A stretch of 64,000 nt of DNA from Roseitranquillus sp963709765 (GCA_963709765.1 CAVPXL010000014.1:1-64000); one strand, 5' to 3'; shown: positions 30,605 through 38,918, numbered from the stretch's first letter. The notes: generated by a model not told the origin, from the sequence alone. Numbers and translations are program-made.

Positions 30605-31447
30605 TCAGTTCGCCTCCCGACCGGCACGCCAATCCAGCTTCTGCTGCAGACGCTCGATCGTGATATCGGTAAGGTCGCGGCTCGCCGCGCCCAGCGTCAG
30701 GTCGAAGGCATCGTCGGCGATGGGCACGTCGAGCTCGTAGGCAATGTCCATCACCTGCGCGATATGCGCGCGCACACCGGCATCGGGATCGTCCTGGTGC
30801 GCGGTGCTCTCCATGCGGTTCACCAGGCGTGTCGACGCGTCGATCCAGAGGACGACCTCCATGGACGCCACCGGACTGAGCGGGATCGCCGCCTTCGACC
30901 GCAGCCGCAGAAACGGCCGCCCGTGCATCACCGCCGTGGCGACGCTCCATTCGGCGTCCATGAACTCGACCGGAAATTCCGGCGCCATCATCGGGTCGTG
31001 GAAGCGCCGACCCATCGTCACCGGAATGCGCGCATGGTCGACCATGAATTCGCTCACTTCAGGCGCTCCAGAGCCGGAGAACGGCCCCACATAGCGACTA
31101 CGCAGAACCTGTCCGTCGAGCACCCAGGTCAGCGACCCGCCGTCCCGCGTCTCACCTCCCGACGCAACCAGCATCCACCCCGGTCGCGTCTCAAAGCGAA
31201 CATGGTCGCGGTGCTGCAGGACGATGGAACGGCTCTCGATCACCAGATCGGGTACGCCGGGGCTTCGCGTCACCGCGTGTGCCGTCAGGACCACCCGACG
31301 CGGGGTGTCGAAGAGCGCGGCGTAGGCGGCGTTCGACTGATCGAGAATGCTGCGCGCGTCTGGCGCGGCGGCGGCGCTGCCGCCCACGGCAGCCAGAACG
31401 ATCAGCAGGCAGGTCATCAGCCGGGGCATGATGCGATGAGGTCCCAT
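30605..31447 (-). CDS. LolA/DUF2092-like periplasmic protein, copy 2
   Basis: A 280-aa exported protein with a signal peptide ending A-A-A-A near residue 28. The mature part is a run of beta strands like the half-barrel of LolA, LppX or DUF2092 proteins: an early helix (I-L-D-Q-S-N-A-A-Y-A-A-L-F), V-L-T-A-H-A-V, the strand V-V-L-W-I-D-A-S-T near 205, and D-A-F-D-L near 255. It is paralogous to the gene at 32413-33240. Such folds bind lipids or lipoproteins, but the ligand here is unknown. It precedes the second Cys-repeat gene by 31 bp. Confidence 0.7.
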   Translation of the reverse strand: MGPHRIMPRLMTCLLIVLAAVGGSAAAAPDARSILDQSNAAYAALFDTPRRVVLTAHAVTRSPGVPDLVIESRSIVLQHRDHVRFETRPGWMLVASGGETRDGGSLTWVLDGQVLRSRYVGPFSGSGAPEVSEFMVDHARIPVTMGRRFHDPMMAPEFPVEFMDAEWSVATAVMHGRPFLRLRSKAAIPLSPVASMEVVLWIDASTRLVNRMESTAHQDDPDAGVRAHIAQVMDIAYELDVPIADDAFDLTLGAASRDLTDITIERLQQKLDWRAGREAN

Positions 31448-31465
31448 GCTCCCCCCGCCCCGACG

Positions 31466-32413
31466 TCAGTAGGCCGAAGCCAGCAGGAGCGGATCCGCGT
31501 TTTCATCTCCCTCCTCCGGCAGGCTCGGCCGGCGGAGGGTCTCGCCTCCGCTGCTCACCGTCGTGATCCAGCCGGTCGCATCCAGCACCTCGACGATATA
31601 GGTGGCGCCGGTTCCGGCTCCTGCATCGGTTGCATGCATGATCGTCTGCGCCGGCGCGGGACCCTCGGCGATGACGCGGCGCAGGCCATCCTGTTCGCGG
31701 ATGACCCTGTAGCGTTCGAGCGGGCCGCCCGACGCGATCCAGCTGACCGTGACACTGGCGCCTCTGCGCTCGACCTCGAAACCGGCGATCTGGACGCTGC
31801 CCATCGCCTCGTCGCGGGCGAACGGACAGGCGGCCTGGATCACGTCGCCGCCGACGCGGGCGAACTGACGGGTCCCGTCACGCTGGATCTGCTGACCCTG
31901 GCAACCCTTGCAGGCCGAGCCGACGCAGCCGCTCTGGGAACAGGCGGACCCGACGCAGCCGCTCTGTCCGCAGGCCGAACCGATGCACCCCGAGGCGCCG
32001 CACGCCGAGCCGGCGCAGGCCGAACCCACGCAGACCGACAGGCCACAGGCAGACCCGCCACAAGCCGAGCCGCCGCAGGCCGAGCCGCCGCAACCGGAGC
32101 CACCGCAGGCGGAGCCCGCGCAGCCCGAGCCCGCGCATCCCGACGCGCCGCATGCCGACCCGACGCAGCCCGATCCCACACAGGCCGAGACGGCCTCACT
32201 GGGAAATATGAAGGCCTGCTCTTCGCCGATACCGACGCGGTTGCGCTGATCGGCGCCGATCTTGCCCTCGAACTGAAGGGCCATCTCGTCAAGCCGCTGC
32301 TGGAACAGCGGCGACGAGCCCACATCGGCCGCCCACGTGACCCACGGAAACAGCATGGCCAGCACCAGGGCCGCTGCCTGAACCGCGGGGTATGTCCGCC
32401 GCCGGGCAGGCAT
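31466..32413 (-). CDS. Secreted cysteine-pentapeptide repeat protein, copy 1
   Basis: A 315-aa exported protein with a signal peptide (W-A-A, ~residue 29). The conserved block F-Q-Q-R-L-D-E-M-A-L-Q-F-E-G is followed by 19 tandem S-[AGV]-C-x-x pentapeptides and a closing K-G-C (residues 76-171), then a C-terminal beta-rich domain like that of copy 2. About 22 cysteines would be exposed outside the cytoplasm. The ATG at 32413 overlaps the upstream stop as TGATG, so translation is coupled to the LolA-like gene; a GTG one codon earlier is possible. No heme, FeS or RiPP-type motif is seen. Function unknown. Confidence 0.8.
   Translation of the reverse strand: MPARRRTYPAVQAAALVLAMLFPWVTWAADVGSSPLFQQRLDEMALQFEGKIGADQRNRVGIGEEQAFIFPSEAVSACVGSGCVGSACGASGCAGSGCAGSACGGSGCGGSACGGSACGGSACGLSVCVGSACAGSACGASGCIGSACGQSGCVGSACSQSGCVGSACKGCQGQQIQRDGTRQFARVGGDVIQAACPFARDEAMGSVQIAGFEVERRGASVTVSWIASGGPLERYRVIREQDGLRRVIAEGPAPAQTIMHATDAGAGTGATYIVEVLDATGWITTVSSGGETLRRPSLPEEGDENADPLLLASAY
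31901..32188 (-). repeat. Cys-pentapeptide coding repeat, copy 1 (15-bp period)
   Basis: Nineteen 15-bp units coding S-A/G/V-C-x-x, with x-x most often V-G, A-G, G-G, G-A, G-Q or S-Q, then K-G-C. The final six or so units alternate with Q-S-G-C and V-G-S-A-C and closely match the end of copy 2, pointing to common descent of the two arrays. Confidence 0.9.
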
Positions 32414-33240
32414 CACTCACCGCCCTGCTGGCCGCGGGCCATTTCCTGCACCTCGTCGGAGAAGTTCTCGGCCTGGTCGTGGGTTTCGACATCGAAGGCG
32501 TCGGCGCCGATCTCGACATCCATCTCGTATTCGAAGTCGGCCTCCATCGACGTCCACGAGGTCATTTCGGCCGGAAGTTCCACCTCGGTCCTGAAATCGA
32601 CCTCCATGTACTCCACCAGCATCGTTTCGGTATCGATCCAGAACTTCGCATCGGCCGTGGAGATCGGCCCCACCGGGAACGGCTCGGACGAGCGCAGGGT
32701 GATGGCGCTGCGGCCCTGGAAGAATTCCTCGCGCGCCACGGCGCCACCTTCGAGCATGGCGTCGAAGAACTGGAGCGTCGCACGCTCGCCCATCATGCTG
32801 GTGGCGAATTCACCGAGCTCGTCTTCATTGACGTAGTAGGAAAGCGTCCCGCCATCCTCGCCCGGATGCCAGACCGTCAGCCGGTCCTCGGTCTGCACGA
32901 AAGTGGTCTGGGCGGGCAGATCGAGCGACTCGTTCTCTCCTGTTTCGGAAAGCTTCGTCACCGAATCCACGTCGATCTCGCCCCGGACCTTCTCGCCCTG
33001 CTGAAGGTAGGTGATCACCCCTTCGGTCTGGATGTCGGGCTGACCCTCCTGACGCGTCGTCGTCTCGTATCGCTGGGTGATGCGCTGAGGCCTGTCGAAG
33101 ATCGCCGCGTAGGCCTCCTTGATCTGCGAAACCACCTCGGCCGGGTCGATGGGATTGTCTTCTTCCTGAGCCGCTGCTGGATTTAGGCCCAGCGAAACGA
33201 CTGCGAGGGCGCAGGCCCCCGCGAGTACACGGAAAAGCAT
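32413..33240 (-). CDS. LolA/DUF2092-like periplasmic protein, copy 1; first gene of the operon
   Basis: A 275-aa exported protein with a signal peptide ending A-A-A-Q near residue 24, acidic overall. Helix A-Y-A-A-I-F-D-R-P-Q-R is followed by beta strands (R-Y-E-T-T-T-R-Q, V-I-T-Y-L-Q-Q-G-E-K-V-R), F-W-I-D-T-E-T-M-L-V near residue 200 and D-A-F-D-V near 253. It matches the later paralogue in order and spacing. It opens a seven-gene leftward operon and carries an AGAGGA ribosome binding site. A TTG codon before the ATG was not preferred. Confidence 0.7.
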   Translation of the reverse strand: MLFRVLAGACALAVVSLGLNPAAAQEEDNPIDPAEVVSQIKEAYAAIFDRPQRITQRYETTTRQEGQPDIQTEGVITYLQQGEKVRGEIDVDSVTKLSETGENESLDLPAQTTFVQTEDRLTVWHPGEDGGTLSYYVNEDELGEFATSMMGERATLQFFDAMLEGGAVAREEFFQGRSAITLRSSEPFPVGPISTADAKFWIDTETMLVEYMEVDFRTEVELPAEMTSWTSMEADFEYEMDVEIGADAFDVETHDQAENFSDEVQEMARGQQGGE

Positions 33241-33297
33241 CAAACTATCCTCTAACGGATAAACTTTGCGAGACTTCAGGAATAATTGTTAGCATAA

Positions 33298-33327
33298 GTT
33301 GTATTCTGGCGGAAGAAAAAGTTTCAA
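33298..33327 (-). promoter_or_regulatory. Putative promoter of the Cys-repeat operon
   Basis: Read on the minus strand: TTGAAA (33327-33322), an 18-bp spacer, then TACAAC (33303-33298), inside a strikingly A/T-rich patch for this genome. It would give a leader of about 50 nt before the first gene at 33240. Confidence 0.5.
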
Positions 33328-33441
33328 AAGGAGCGTCTTCCGCAACTTTTCTCGATGCGGCCGTCGAGCGGACTTGACCGACGCGGAGTCGAGGCGGCTC
33401 AATTCGCAGAATATCACCAGCGACCGGAGCGGAGGTCTGTC

Positions 33442-34584
33442 TTGTCCGGTTTCCTGATCCTGCTCGTCGGCACAACCAAGGGGGCCTTTCTCATCGAAGG
33501 CGACTGCGACCGGCAGAACTGGAGCTTGCGGGGTCCGTATTGCGAAGGCTGGCGGATCAACCACGTCATCGGCAATTCGGCCACCGGAGCCCTCTGGGCG
33601 GCGGGCGGCGGAGCTTGGGAAGGTGCAGGCGTCTGGCGATCGCAGGACGGCGGCGCCACATGGACCTTGTCCAGGCTGGCGCATGGCGAATTCAACGAAT
33701 GGCTGGCCAAGGATCCGGATTTGGCCGCTCAAATCGGCCGAACACCTGAGCCGCCCGCCCCATTCACGGACGAGGTCGACGCCCTGTGGTCGCTGGCGCT
33801 GAATTCAGGAACGCTCTACGCCGGCGCCAAGCCCGCGCGCCTGTTCTCGAGTTCCGACAATGGCCAGACCTGGGAGCCCCTGCCAGGACTGAGCGACCAT
33901 CCCAGCGCCGAAACCTGGCAACCCGGTGCCGCCGGTCTGACGCTGCACACCATCGTTGCCTGTCCCGACGATCCGGCCCGGCTCTGGGTTGCCATCTCGG
34001 CTGCGGGGGTGTTCGCGAGCGAGGACGGCGGCCAGAGTTGGGCCCGACGCGTCCGGCGATCGAACGCCGACGGATCAGGCGCGGATGGCGACGCAGAAAT
34101 CGGTCTGTGCGTTCACAACATGGTTCGCGCATCGGGCGATGGCGATCTGCTTTACCAGCAGAACCATCACGGCGTCTTCCGCAGTCCGGACGGTGGCCGG
34201 AGCTGGCACGATGTCTCGGACGGCCTGCCTTCAAGGTTCGGTTTCCCAATCGCAGTCCATCCGCGGGATCCCCAGACCGTCTGGGTATTGCCGCTCAACG
34301 GAGATTCGCTCGGGCGCTACCCGCCGGATGCAAGCGCGGCGATCTGGCGCTCGCGCGATGGGGGTGAGACCTGGTCGGCGTGCAGAGATGGCCTGCCCGC
34401 GCGCGATTGCTTCTTCACCGTCCTGCGGCAGGCGATGGCGACGGACCGATCCGACCCGGCCGGCCTCTATTTCGGCACCAACACGGGATCGGTCTTCGCA
34501 AGCACCGACGAAGGCGAGACTTGGCGCGAGATCGCCCGGCATCTGCCCACGATCCTCTGCGTCGAGACCCTCCAACCGTCCTGA
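33442..34584 (+). CDS. BNR/sialidase-like beta-propeller protein
   Basis: A ~380-aa protein made of repeated S-x-D-x-G-x-x-W (Asp-box) blades: S-Q-D-G-G-A-T-W, S-S-D-N-G-Q-T-W, S-E-D-G-G-Q-S-W, S-P-D-G-G-R-S-W, S-R-D-G-G-E-T-W and S-T-D-E-G-E-T-W. These proteins are often labelled exo-alpha-sialidase, but Asp boxes alone do not show glycosidase activity, and the sialidase Arg triad is not evident. The start at TTG 33442 has GGAGG seven bases upstream. It is divergent from the Cys-repeat operon, sharing a 200-bp intergenic region. Confidence 0.75.
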   Translation: MSGFLILLVGTTKGAFLIEGDCDRQNWSLRGPYCEGWRINHVIGNSATGALWAAGGGAWEGAGVWRSQDGGATWTLSRLAHGEFNEWLAKDPDLAAQIGRTPEPPAPFTDEVDALWSLALNSGTLYAGAKPARLFSSSDNGQTWEPLPGLSDHPSAETWQPGAAGLTLHTIVACPDDPARLWVAISAAGVFASEDGGQSWARRVRRSNADGSGADGDAEIGLCVHNMVRASGDGDLLYQQNHHGVFRSPDGGRSWHDVSDGLPSRFGFPIAVHPRDPQTVWVLPLNGDSLGRYPPDASAAIWRSRDGGETWSACRDGLPARDCFFTVLRQAMATDRSDPAGLYFGTNTGSVFASTDEGETWREIARHLPTILCVETLQPS

Positions 34585-34605
34585 CGAACCGCCCTTGCGA
34601 GCGCG

Positions 34606-35031
34606 CTACTGATCCGGCGTGACGGAGCCCCGCGCGGCCTTGATCTCGCCGCGACGCCGCTTGCCCTCCAGCCGCCGCCGCTTGGAACCGAGCGTCGGGC
34701 GTGTCGGGATCCGCCGTTTCGGTTTTTCCGTGGCGCGCTGTATCAGCTCGATGAGCCTTTGACGGGCAATCTCGCGGTTGCGGGCTTGGCTGCGGGTCTC
34801 CGAGACGTGGAGGACGAGGGCGCCTTCGTTGGTCCAGCGCCGTCCGGCCAACCGTCTGAGCCGCCGCTTCACGGGCTCGGGCAGGTTCGGACTCCGCTCC
34901 GCCTCGAAGCGCAATTCGACTGCCGTGGCGACCTTGTTGACGTTCTGGCCGCCCGGACCGCCGGACTGGACGAACTGCTCGACCAGTTCCCAATCCTCGA
35001 TCTCGATTGTGTCGTTGATGCGCAGGGTCAT
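34606..35031 (-). CDS. arfB: ArfB (YaeJ), alternative ribosome rescue hydrolase
   Basis: Peptidyl-tRNA hydrolase that frees ribosomes stalled on broken mRNA. 141 aa: a release-factor-like domain with the catalytic G-G-Q in Q-S-G-G-P-G-G-Q-N-V-N-K near residue 25, then a basic C-terminal tail (K-R-R-R-L-E-G-K-R-R-R) that enters the empty mRNA channel. Both features are diagnostic. No good ribosome binding site stands before the ATG. Instead a structured leader with a small open frame precedes it. Confidence 0.95.
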   Translation of the reverse strand: MTLRINDTIEIEDWELVEQFVQSGGPGGQNVNKVATAVELRFEAERSPNLPEPVKRRLRRLAGRRWTNEGALVLHVSETRSQARNREIARQRLIELIQRATEKPKRRIPTRPTLGSKRRRLEGKRRRGEIKAARGSVTPDQ

Positions 35032-35049
35032 GCGGTGCCGATGTAACGA

Positions 35050-35078
35050 GAAAGGGTCGCCAGCCTGACGACCCTTTC
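35050..35078 (-). promoter_or_regulatory. Perfect 10-bp hairpin before arfB
   Basis: GAAAGGGTCG pairs exactly with CGACCCTTTC around a 9-nt loop, ending 19 bp from the arfB start. There is no T-run on either strand, so it is not a standard terminator. Two further hairpins lie upstream (35096-35115, arms GGCCAG/CTGGCC; 35129-35154, arms ACACCT/AGGTGT). Confidence 0.6.
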
Positions 35079-35146
35079 CGAGTTTCTTGGGAGATGGCCA
35101 GTTAGAGCTCTGGCCCAACCCGGGTTCTACACCTCTGGGTCTGCCC

Positions 35147-35203
35147 TCAGGTGTCGGCCCCCCACGCTGTTCCGACCATTCTCTCCAATGACACTCTAGA
35201 CAC
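35147..35203 (-). CDS. Possible 18-codon leader peptide upstream of arfB
   Basis: A GTG-initiated 18-residue open frame (M-S-R-V-S-L-E-R-M-V-G-T-A-W-G-A-D-T). It has one of the best ribosome binding sites in the window: AAAGGAGG at 35218-35211, seven bases before the start. Its stop codon lies inside the 35129-35154 hairpin. With the other hairpins it could form a translation-responsive leader for arfB. It could also be an independent small-protein or RNA gene; the remaining sequence up to 35394 holds no other gene that I can support. Confidence 0.4.
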   Translation of the reverse strand: MSRVSLERMVGTAWGADT

Positions 35204-35394
35204 TGGACCACCTCCTTTCGAAATGTTGCCGATGGGACAGAGATTGGCATGCTCTGGCTTCACGTCAAAAGAAAATGCGCACGATCCCGTCATAATGGCG
35301 CGAAATCTTCCAAGAGCTGCGCAACTACAACGGCTTGCACGCAATAGGGGCAGCGCGTCCGGCGCATATCGGCATCAATGAAACGCAGCGCTCG

Positions 35395-36291
35395 CTATTG
35401 TTTCGCGATCTCCGAATTCAGCGCTGGCGGCACGACGTATTCGACGAACTCGGTGCGCTGCATGCGCAGGAAATTGTCATCGGACACCATCGTGAGGCGC
35501 AGATCTCCGCGGGCATCCCGCCAGACCGTGAGCCCCTCCAGATTGTCGTGCACGCCTGGTGCCGTGCGCAGCACGGTTTCCTCGGCCAGGACGCGATCGC
35601 TCTCGATCCGGAACCGGCGCACCCGCGAGGAGAACCTGAATGGCAGATGTAACCGTCGTTCCAGCAGGTAGAACCAGCCATCAGGACCGATATCGGCGCC
35701 CACCGCGCTGAATCCGTCCGAGGCGGAAAGCATCGCCGACCGCCGCCAATCCGCCCCGTCCCAGCGGTAGAGTTGAAAGACGCCGCCGCGCGCGGTTTCG
35801 GGCAGGGTCAGCAGGGTTCCGTCCGCCTCACCCGCCAGCGCCTCGAGCGACTTGTTGACCGGGAGCGTCACGAAATCGGGATGACGGGGGAGCACCTCGG
35901 GCGGGCCCGCCGGATCGTCGTTGCGCCAGACCTCGTGCACTCCTTCGCGGCTCACGGCCAGTCTGCCGCCGTCCCAGACGAGGCCCTCGGCGTCACGACC
36001 GACCCCGTGACGGCGTCCCGGCGGATGTGCCTGGGTGTACACCCGAAACCGGTCGAAGCCGGTAATTCGGCCATCTTCCCGGCGGAAACGCCCCAAGACG
36101 TAATAGCCCTGATCGGAGACCATCGCGAACCGCTGACCATCCGGACTGTCGAGGCCCGAAAAGCCGCCGAGCCACTCCTTGTCCGGCTCGAAGGTCCAGG
36201 CCGAAAGGAATCGCGCCGGGCCGACCGGCTCGGGCGACACCCCGCAAGCAACAGCCAGAAGCGCGATCAGCGCGACAAGATGTCGGCGCAT
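35395..36291 (-). CDS. Phytase-like (esterase-like) lipoprotein
   Basis: A 298-aa lipoprotein with lipobox L-A-V-A-C at residue ~17. The body matches the esterase-like activity of phytase family (beta-propeller): G-G-F-S-G-L-D-S-P-D-G near residue 42, D-A-E-G-L-V-W, N-K-S-L-E-A-L-A and D-N-L-E-G-L-T-V-W. These repeated (D/N)xEgL motifs are typical. It overlaps mepA by 25 bp and is probably translated from the same message. Substrate not known. Confidence 0.8.
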   Translation of the reverse strand: MRRHLVALIALLAVACGVSPEPVGPARFLSAWTFEPDKEWLGGFSGLDSPDGQRFAMVSDQGYYVLGRFRREDGRITGFDRFRVYTQAHPPGRRHGVGRDAEGLVWDGGRLAVSREGVHEVWRNDDPAGPPEVLPRHPDFVTLPVNKSLEALAGEADGTLLTLPETARGGVFQLYRWDGADWRRSAMLSASDGFSAVGADIGPDGWFYLLERRLHLPFRFSSRVRRFRIESDRVLAEETVLRTAPGVHDNLEGLTVWRDARGDLRLTMVSDDNFLRMQRTEFVEYVVPPALNSEIAKQ

Positions 36292-37121
36292 TGGCCCGGC
36301 AGGTCGGCAAGGGTCAGGTCGCGCCTCGGCATCGGTTTCGGCGCGTTCGGATCGGGTGGCGGAGGGTTCAGGATGTTGTCCACCCACGATTGGGCTTCTG
36401 CACACCCGTCACCGGGCGGCGGCGGATTCTGGTCCTGACAGGCCCGCAGCCCTTTCGGACAGGCGAGGCGAACGTGGAAGTGATAGTGATGCCCCCACCA
36501 CGGCCGCACCTTGCGCAACCAGCTCCGGTCGCCGCGTGCATCCTTGCACATCTGCACCTTGGCGCCGGGAAAGATGAAGATGCGCGCGACTGCCGGGTCA
36601 CTGGCCGCGGCCTTGACCAGGTCGTGATGCGCACGCGTCCAGTTGCCATTCACGAAGGCACCGTTGGACCGGCGCAAGGAAATCGAGGAGATCTCCTCGC
36701 GCGCAGGAGCACTGAGGCGCAGATTCTCGGCCGGGCGCAGCCAGATGTCGGCATCAAGACCGATCTGATGGCTGCGATGACCCGTCGCCATCGGCCCTCC
36801 GCGCGGCTGGCTTATGTCGCCAACGTAGAGGCCGTTCCAGCCAGGCAACCGCGCCGCCTTGCGGGACAGGCGTTCGAGGAAGCGGATCATTTCGGGGTGG
36901 CCCCAGTTCCGGTTTCGGCTCAGCCGCATGGCCTGCCAGGTATCTCCGGTCTGCGGCAATTGCTCGCCCCCGACGAGGCACCCCTTGGCGTAGCTGCCCA
37001 GCGGATAGGGCTTGTGCGCCGAACCGCTGCGTTCGGCGCCGAAGAGCTGCTTGGCGGGCTGGCTGGTGGCGGGCGCCGCCAGCAGGATCAGGGCGAAAAG
37101 GACGTGGGTGATGCGGACCAT
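36267..37121 (-). CDS. mepA: MepA, penicillin-insensitive murein endopeptidase
   Basis: Periplasmic LAS-family zinc peptidase that cuts D-Ala-meso-DAP crosslinks. 284 aa with a signal peptide (A-T-S-Q, ~residue 21). Zinc ligands are visible in G-H-R-S-H-Q-I-G-L-D-A-D (residues ~114-125) and H-H-Y-H-F-H-V-R-L (~210). Conserved cysteines near the C-terminus fit the disulfides known in MepA. It overlaps its neighbours on both sides, suggesting one transcript with the MFS transporter and the phytase-like lipoprotein. Confidence 0.93.
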   Translation of the reverse strand: MVRITHVLFALILLAAPATSQPAKQLFGAERSGSAHKPYPLGSYAKGCLVGGEQLPQTGDTWQAMRLSRNRNWGHPEMIRFLERLSRKAARLPGWNGLYVGDISQPRGGPMATGHRSHQIGLDADIWLRPAENLRLSAPAREEISSISLRRSNGAFVNGNWTRAHHDLVKAAASDPAVARIFIFPGAKVQMCKDARGDRSWLRKVRPWWGHHYHFHVRLACPKGLRACQDQNPPPPGDGCAEAQSWVDNILNPPPPDPNAPKPMPRRDLTLADLPGQCADILSR

Positions 37122-38459
37122 TGTTCTGCTCGATCTCTGTCCGGTTCGACCCACACTAGCAGAAACAATCCCGCAAGGAAGAGCACGACCAGAGGGATCA
37201 CCCCGATCTGTTCGCTGCCCGTCAGAGCGGTCACGACGCCGACGCTGAGCGGCGCAATGAACGAGGTGGCCTTGCCCGCCAGCGCGTACAGCCCGAATGC
37301 CTCGGTCACGCGTTCGGGATCACCCTGACGGACCATCATCGTGCGGCTGGCCGATTGCAGCGCGCCGCCCGCCGCGCCGATCACCACGCCGATTGCGTAG
37401 AATGCGATGTCGGGCAACGTTGAGCCCGGCGCCTGCGGCACACCCAGTACAGCCTCACGGGAGATAAACATGGCCGCAAGCACCACTACCAGAAGCGCGA
37501 GGATGCAGACAAGGATGACCGGCTTTGGTCCGTAGGCGGAATCCGCCCTGCCACCGACCCAGGCGAAAATGGCGCCCGAGATGACTGCCAGGATGCCGAA
37601 GGTCCCGGCCTGCACCACCGACCAGTCGAGCACGATCGCCGCGAAGACCGCCCCCAGGGCGTAGGTGCCGTTCAGCCCGTCACGGTAGAACATGGACGCG
37701 CCGAGATAAGCGAAGAGGCTCCGATCCTGCGGCAGGCGGCGGATCGTCCGGCCGAGTTGCCGCAAGGCCGCGACGATCTCCACCCTGCGCGCCGGGCCGT
37801 GCGCCCGCTTCGGATCGCGAACCCAGATGAAGAACGGCACCATGAAGGCCACATACCACAACGCCGCCAGAGGGCCGACGAAGCGCGTGCCCTCGCGCCT
37901 GGACGGGTCGAGACCGAAGGCGGGCGCAAGGCCGATCAAGGTCCGGCCCGTCGCCGCGTTCTCGGCGAAGAAGAGCAGCGTTAGAACCAACGCCAGCAGA
38001 CCCCCCAGATATCCGAAGGCCCAGCCATTGCCCGAAATCCGTCCGATTTCCTCTCTTGCGCCAAGATCCGGGAGCATCGAGTTGGTGAAGATCGTCGCAA
38101 ACTCCATGCCGATGAGGCCGACACCGAAGAGCGTCAGCACGAGGAGCAGGTTCGGATCCGCCGGTCGCCGCCCACCAGATCGACGCAGCGCCGACGACAT
38201 AGAAGGCGGAAAAGGCCCAGATCCAGCGCATCCGCATGCCGCTCTGATCGGCGATGGCGCCGAGAATTGGCGCAAGAAGGGCGATCGCGATGCCCGCCAG
38301 GCCGACGGTGATGCCCCACAGGGCCTGCGCCTCGGACCCCGGCCCCACGAGTTCGCGCACATAGGGGCCGAAAATGAAGGTCAGAAGCAGCGTGTTGTAG
38401 GGCTGGCTCGCCCAGTCGAAGAAGAACCAGCCCCAGATCCGTTTCCGCCGTGAGATCAT
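37088..38459 (-). CDS. UMF1-type MFS transporter (one +1 frameshift)
   Basis: About 456 aa with roughly 12 hydrophobic helices. It starts M-I-S-R-R-K-R-I-W-G-W-F-F-F-D-W-A-S-Q-P-Y, which is characteristic of the UMF1/Atg22-like MFS group (W-x-x-Y-D-x-A-N-S or similar). A +1 shift near 38160 separates helices 1-3 from the rest. Removing one base in the acc-ggc-gga region joins W-W-A-A-T to D-P-N-L-L-L-V. The cargo is unknown. It overlaps mepA by 34 bp. Confidence 0.82.
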
Positions 38460-38630
38460 GGTTCCCCCAACCGCTCGGAGCAGTCTTGTCCGGGCGCGGC
38501 GGCCTGGCAAGGACTTGCGCCCGTCCAACGGCATCGGCGCGGGCGCGGCAACCATAGTGCCAGGGTGCCGCTTGCCGGCGCGCGCACCGACGCATAACTA
38601 GGCGGGCAAGCCCCCCGGAGGACCCCGTTC

Positions 38631-38918
38631 ATGCTTTCTCTTCTGCAAATCCTGCTGCTTATCCTCGACGTGATCTGGTTCATCATGATCGCGCATATCG
38701 TGATGAGCTGGCTGATCAGCTTTCAGGTGCTGAACCTGCGTCAGCCGCTGGTTTCGCAAATCTGGATGGGGCTGGAGCGCCTCCTGCAGCCGATCTACGA
38801 TCCGATCCGCCGCATCCTGCCCCAGACGGGCGGGCTGGATCTGGCGCCGCTTGTCGCGCTGATCGCGGTCTATGCGGTGCGCATCATCCTTCTGAACAAC
38901 GCATCCGCCTTCTACTGA
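38631..38918 (+). CDS. YggT family membrane protein
   Basis: A 95-aa inner-membrane protein with two hydrophobic hairpins (residues ~5-30 and ~65-90) and the conserved middle R-L-L-Q-P-I-Y-D-P-I-R-R-I-L-P. YggT proteins are linked to osmotic tolerance and, in some bacteria, to septum-proximal functions; no biochemical role is established. A GGAGGA motif precedes the ATG. recQ follows 108 bp downstream. Confidence 0.9.
   Translation: MLSLLQILLLILDVIWFIMIAHIVMSWLISFQVLNLRQPLVSQIWMGLERLLQPIYDPIRRILPQTGGLDLAPLVALIAVYAVRIILLNNASAFY

Noticed and set aside
30076..32188. Two arrays with a 15-bp DNA period, at first sight CRISPR-like or satellite repeats.
   Set aside because: They are in frame within exported proteins, the period is five codons, there are no spacers, and the DNA units diverge at wobble positions.
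31466..32413. Cys-repeat protein as a RiPP precursor (sactipeptide or lanthipeptide type).
   Set aside because: No radical SAM, LanB/LanM, YcaO or peptidase-transporter gene is nearby; the protein has a Sec signal and a folded C-terminal domain. The only radical SAM gene in the window is hemW, 24 kb away.
33442..34584. Calling the Asp-box protein a sialidase.
   Set aside because: Asp boxes mark the beta-propeller fold only; the arginine triad and the Tyr/Glu pair of sialidases are not evident.
35050..35078. The 10-bp hairpin before arfB as an intrinsic terminator.
   Set aside because: Neither strand has a T-run after the stem.
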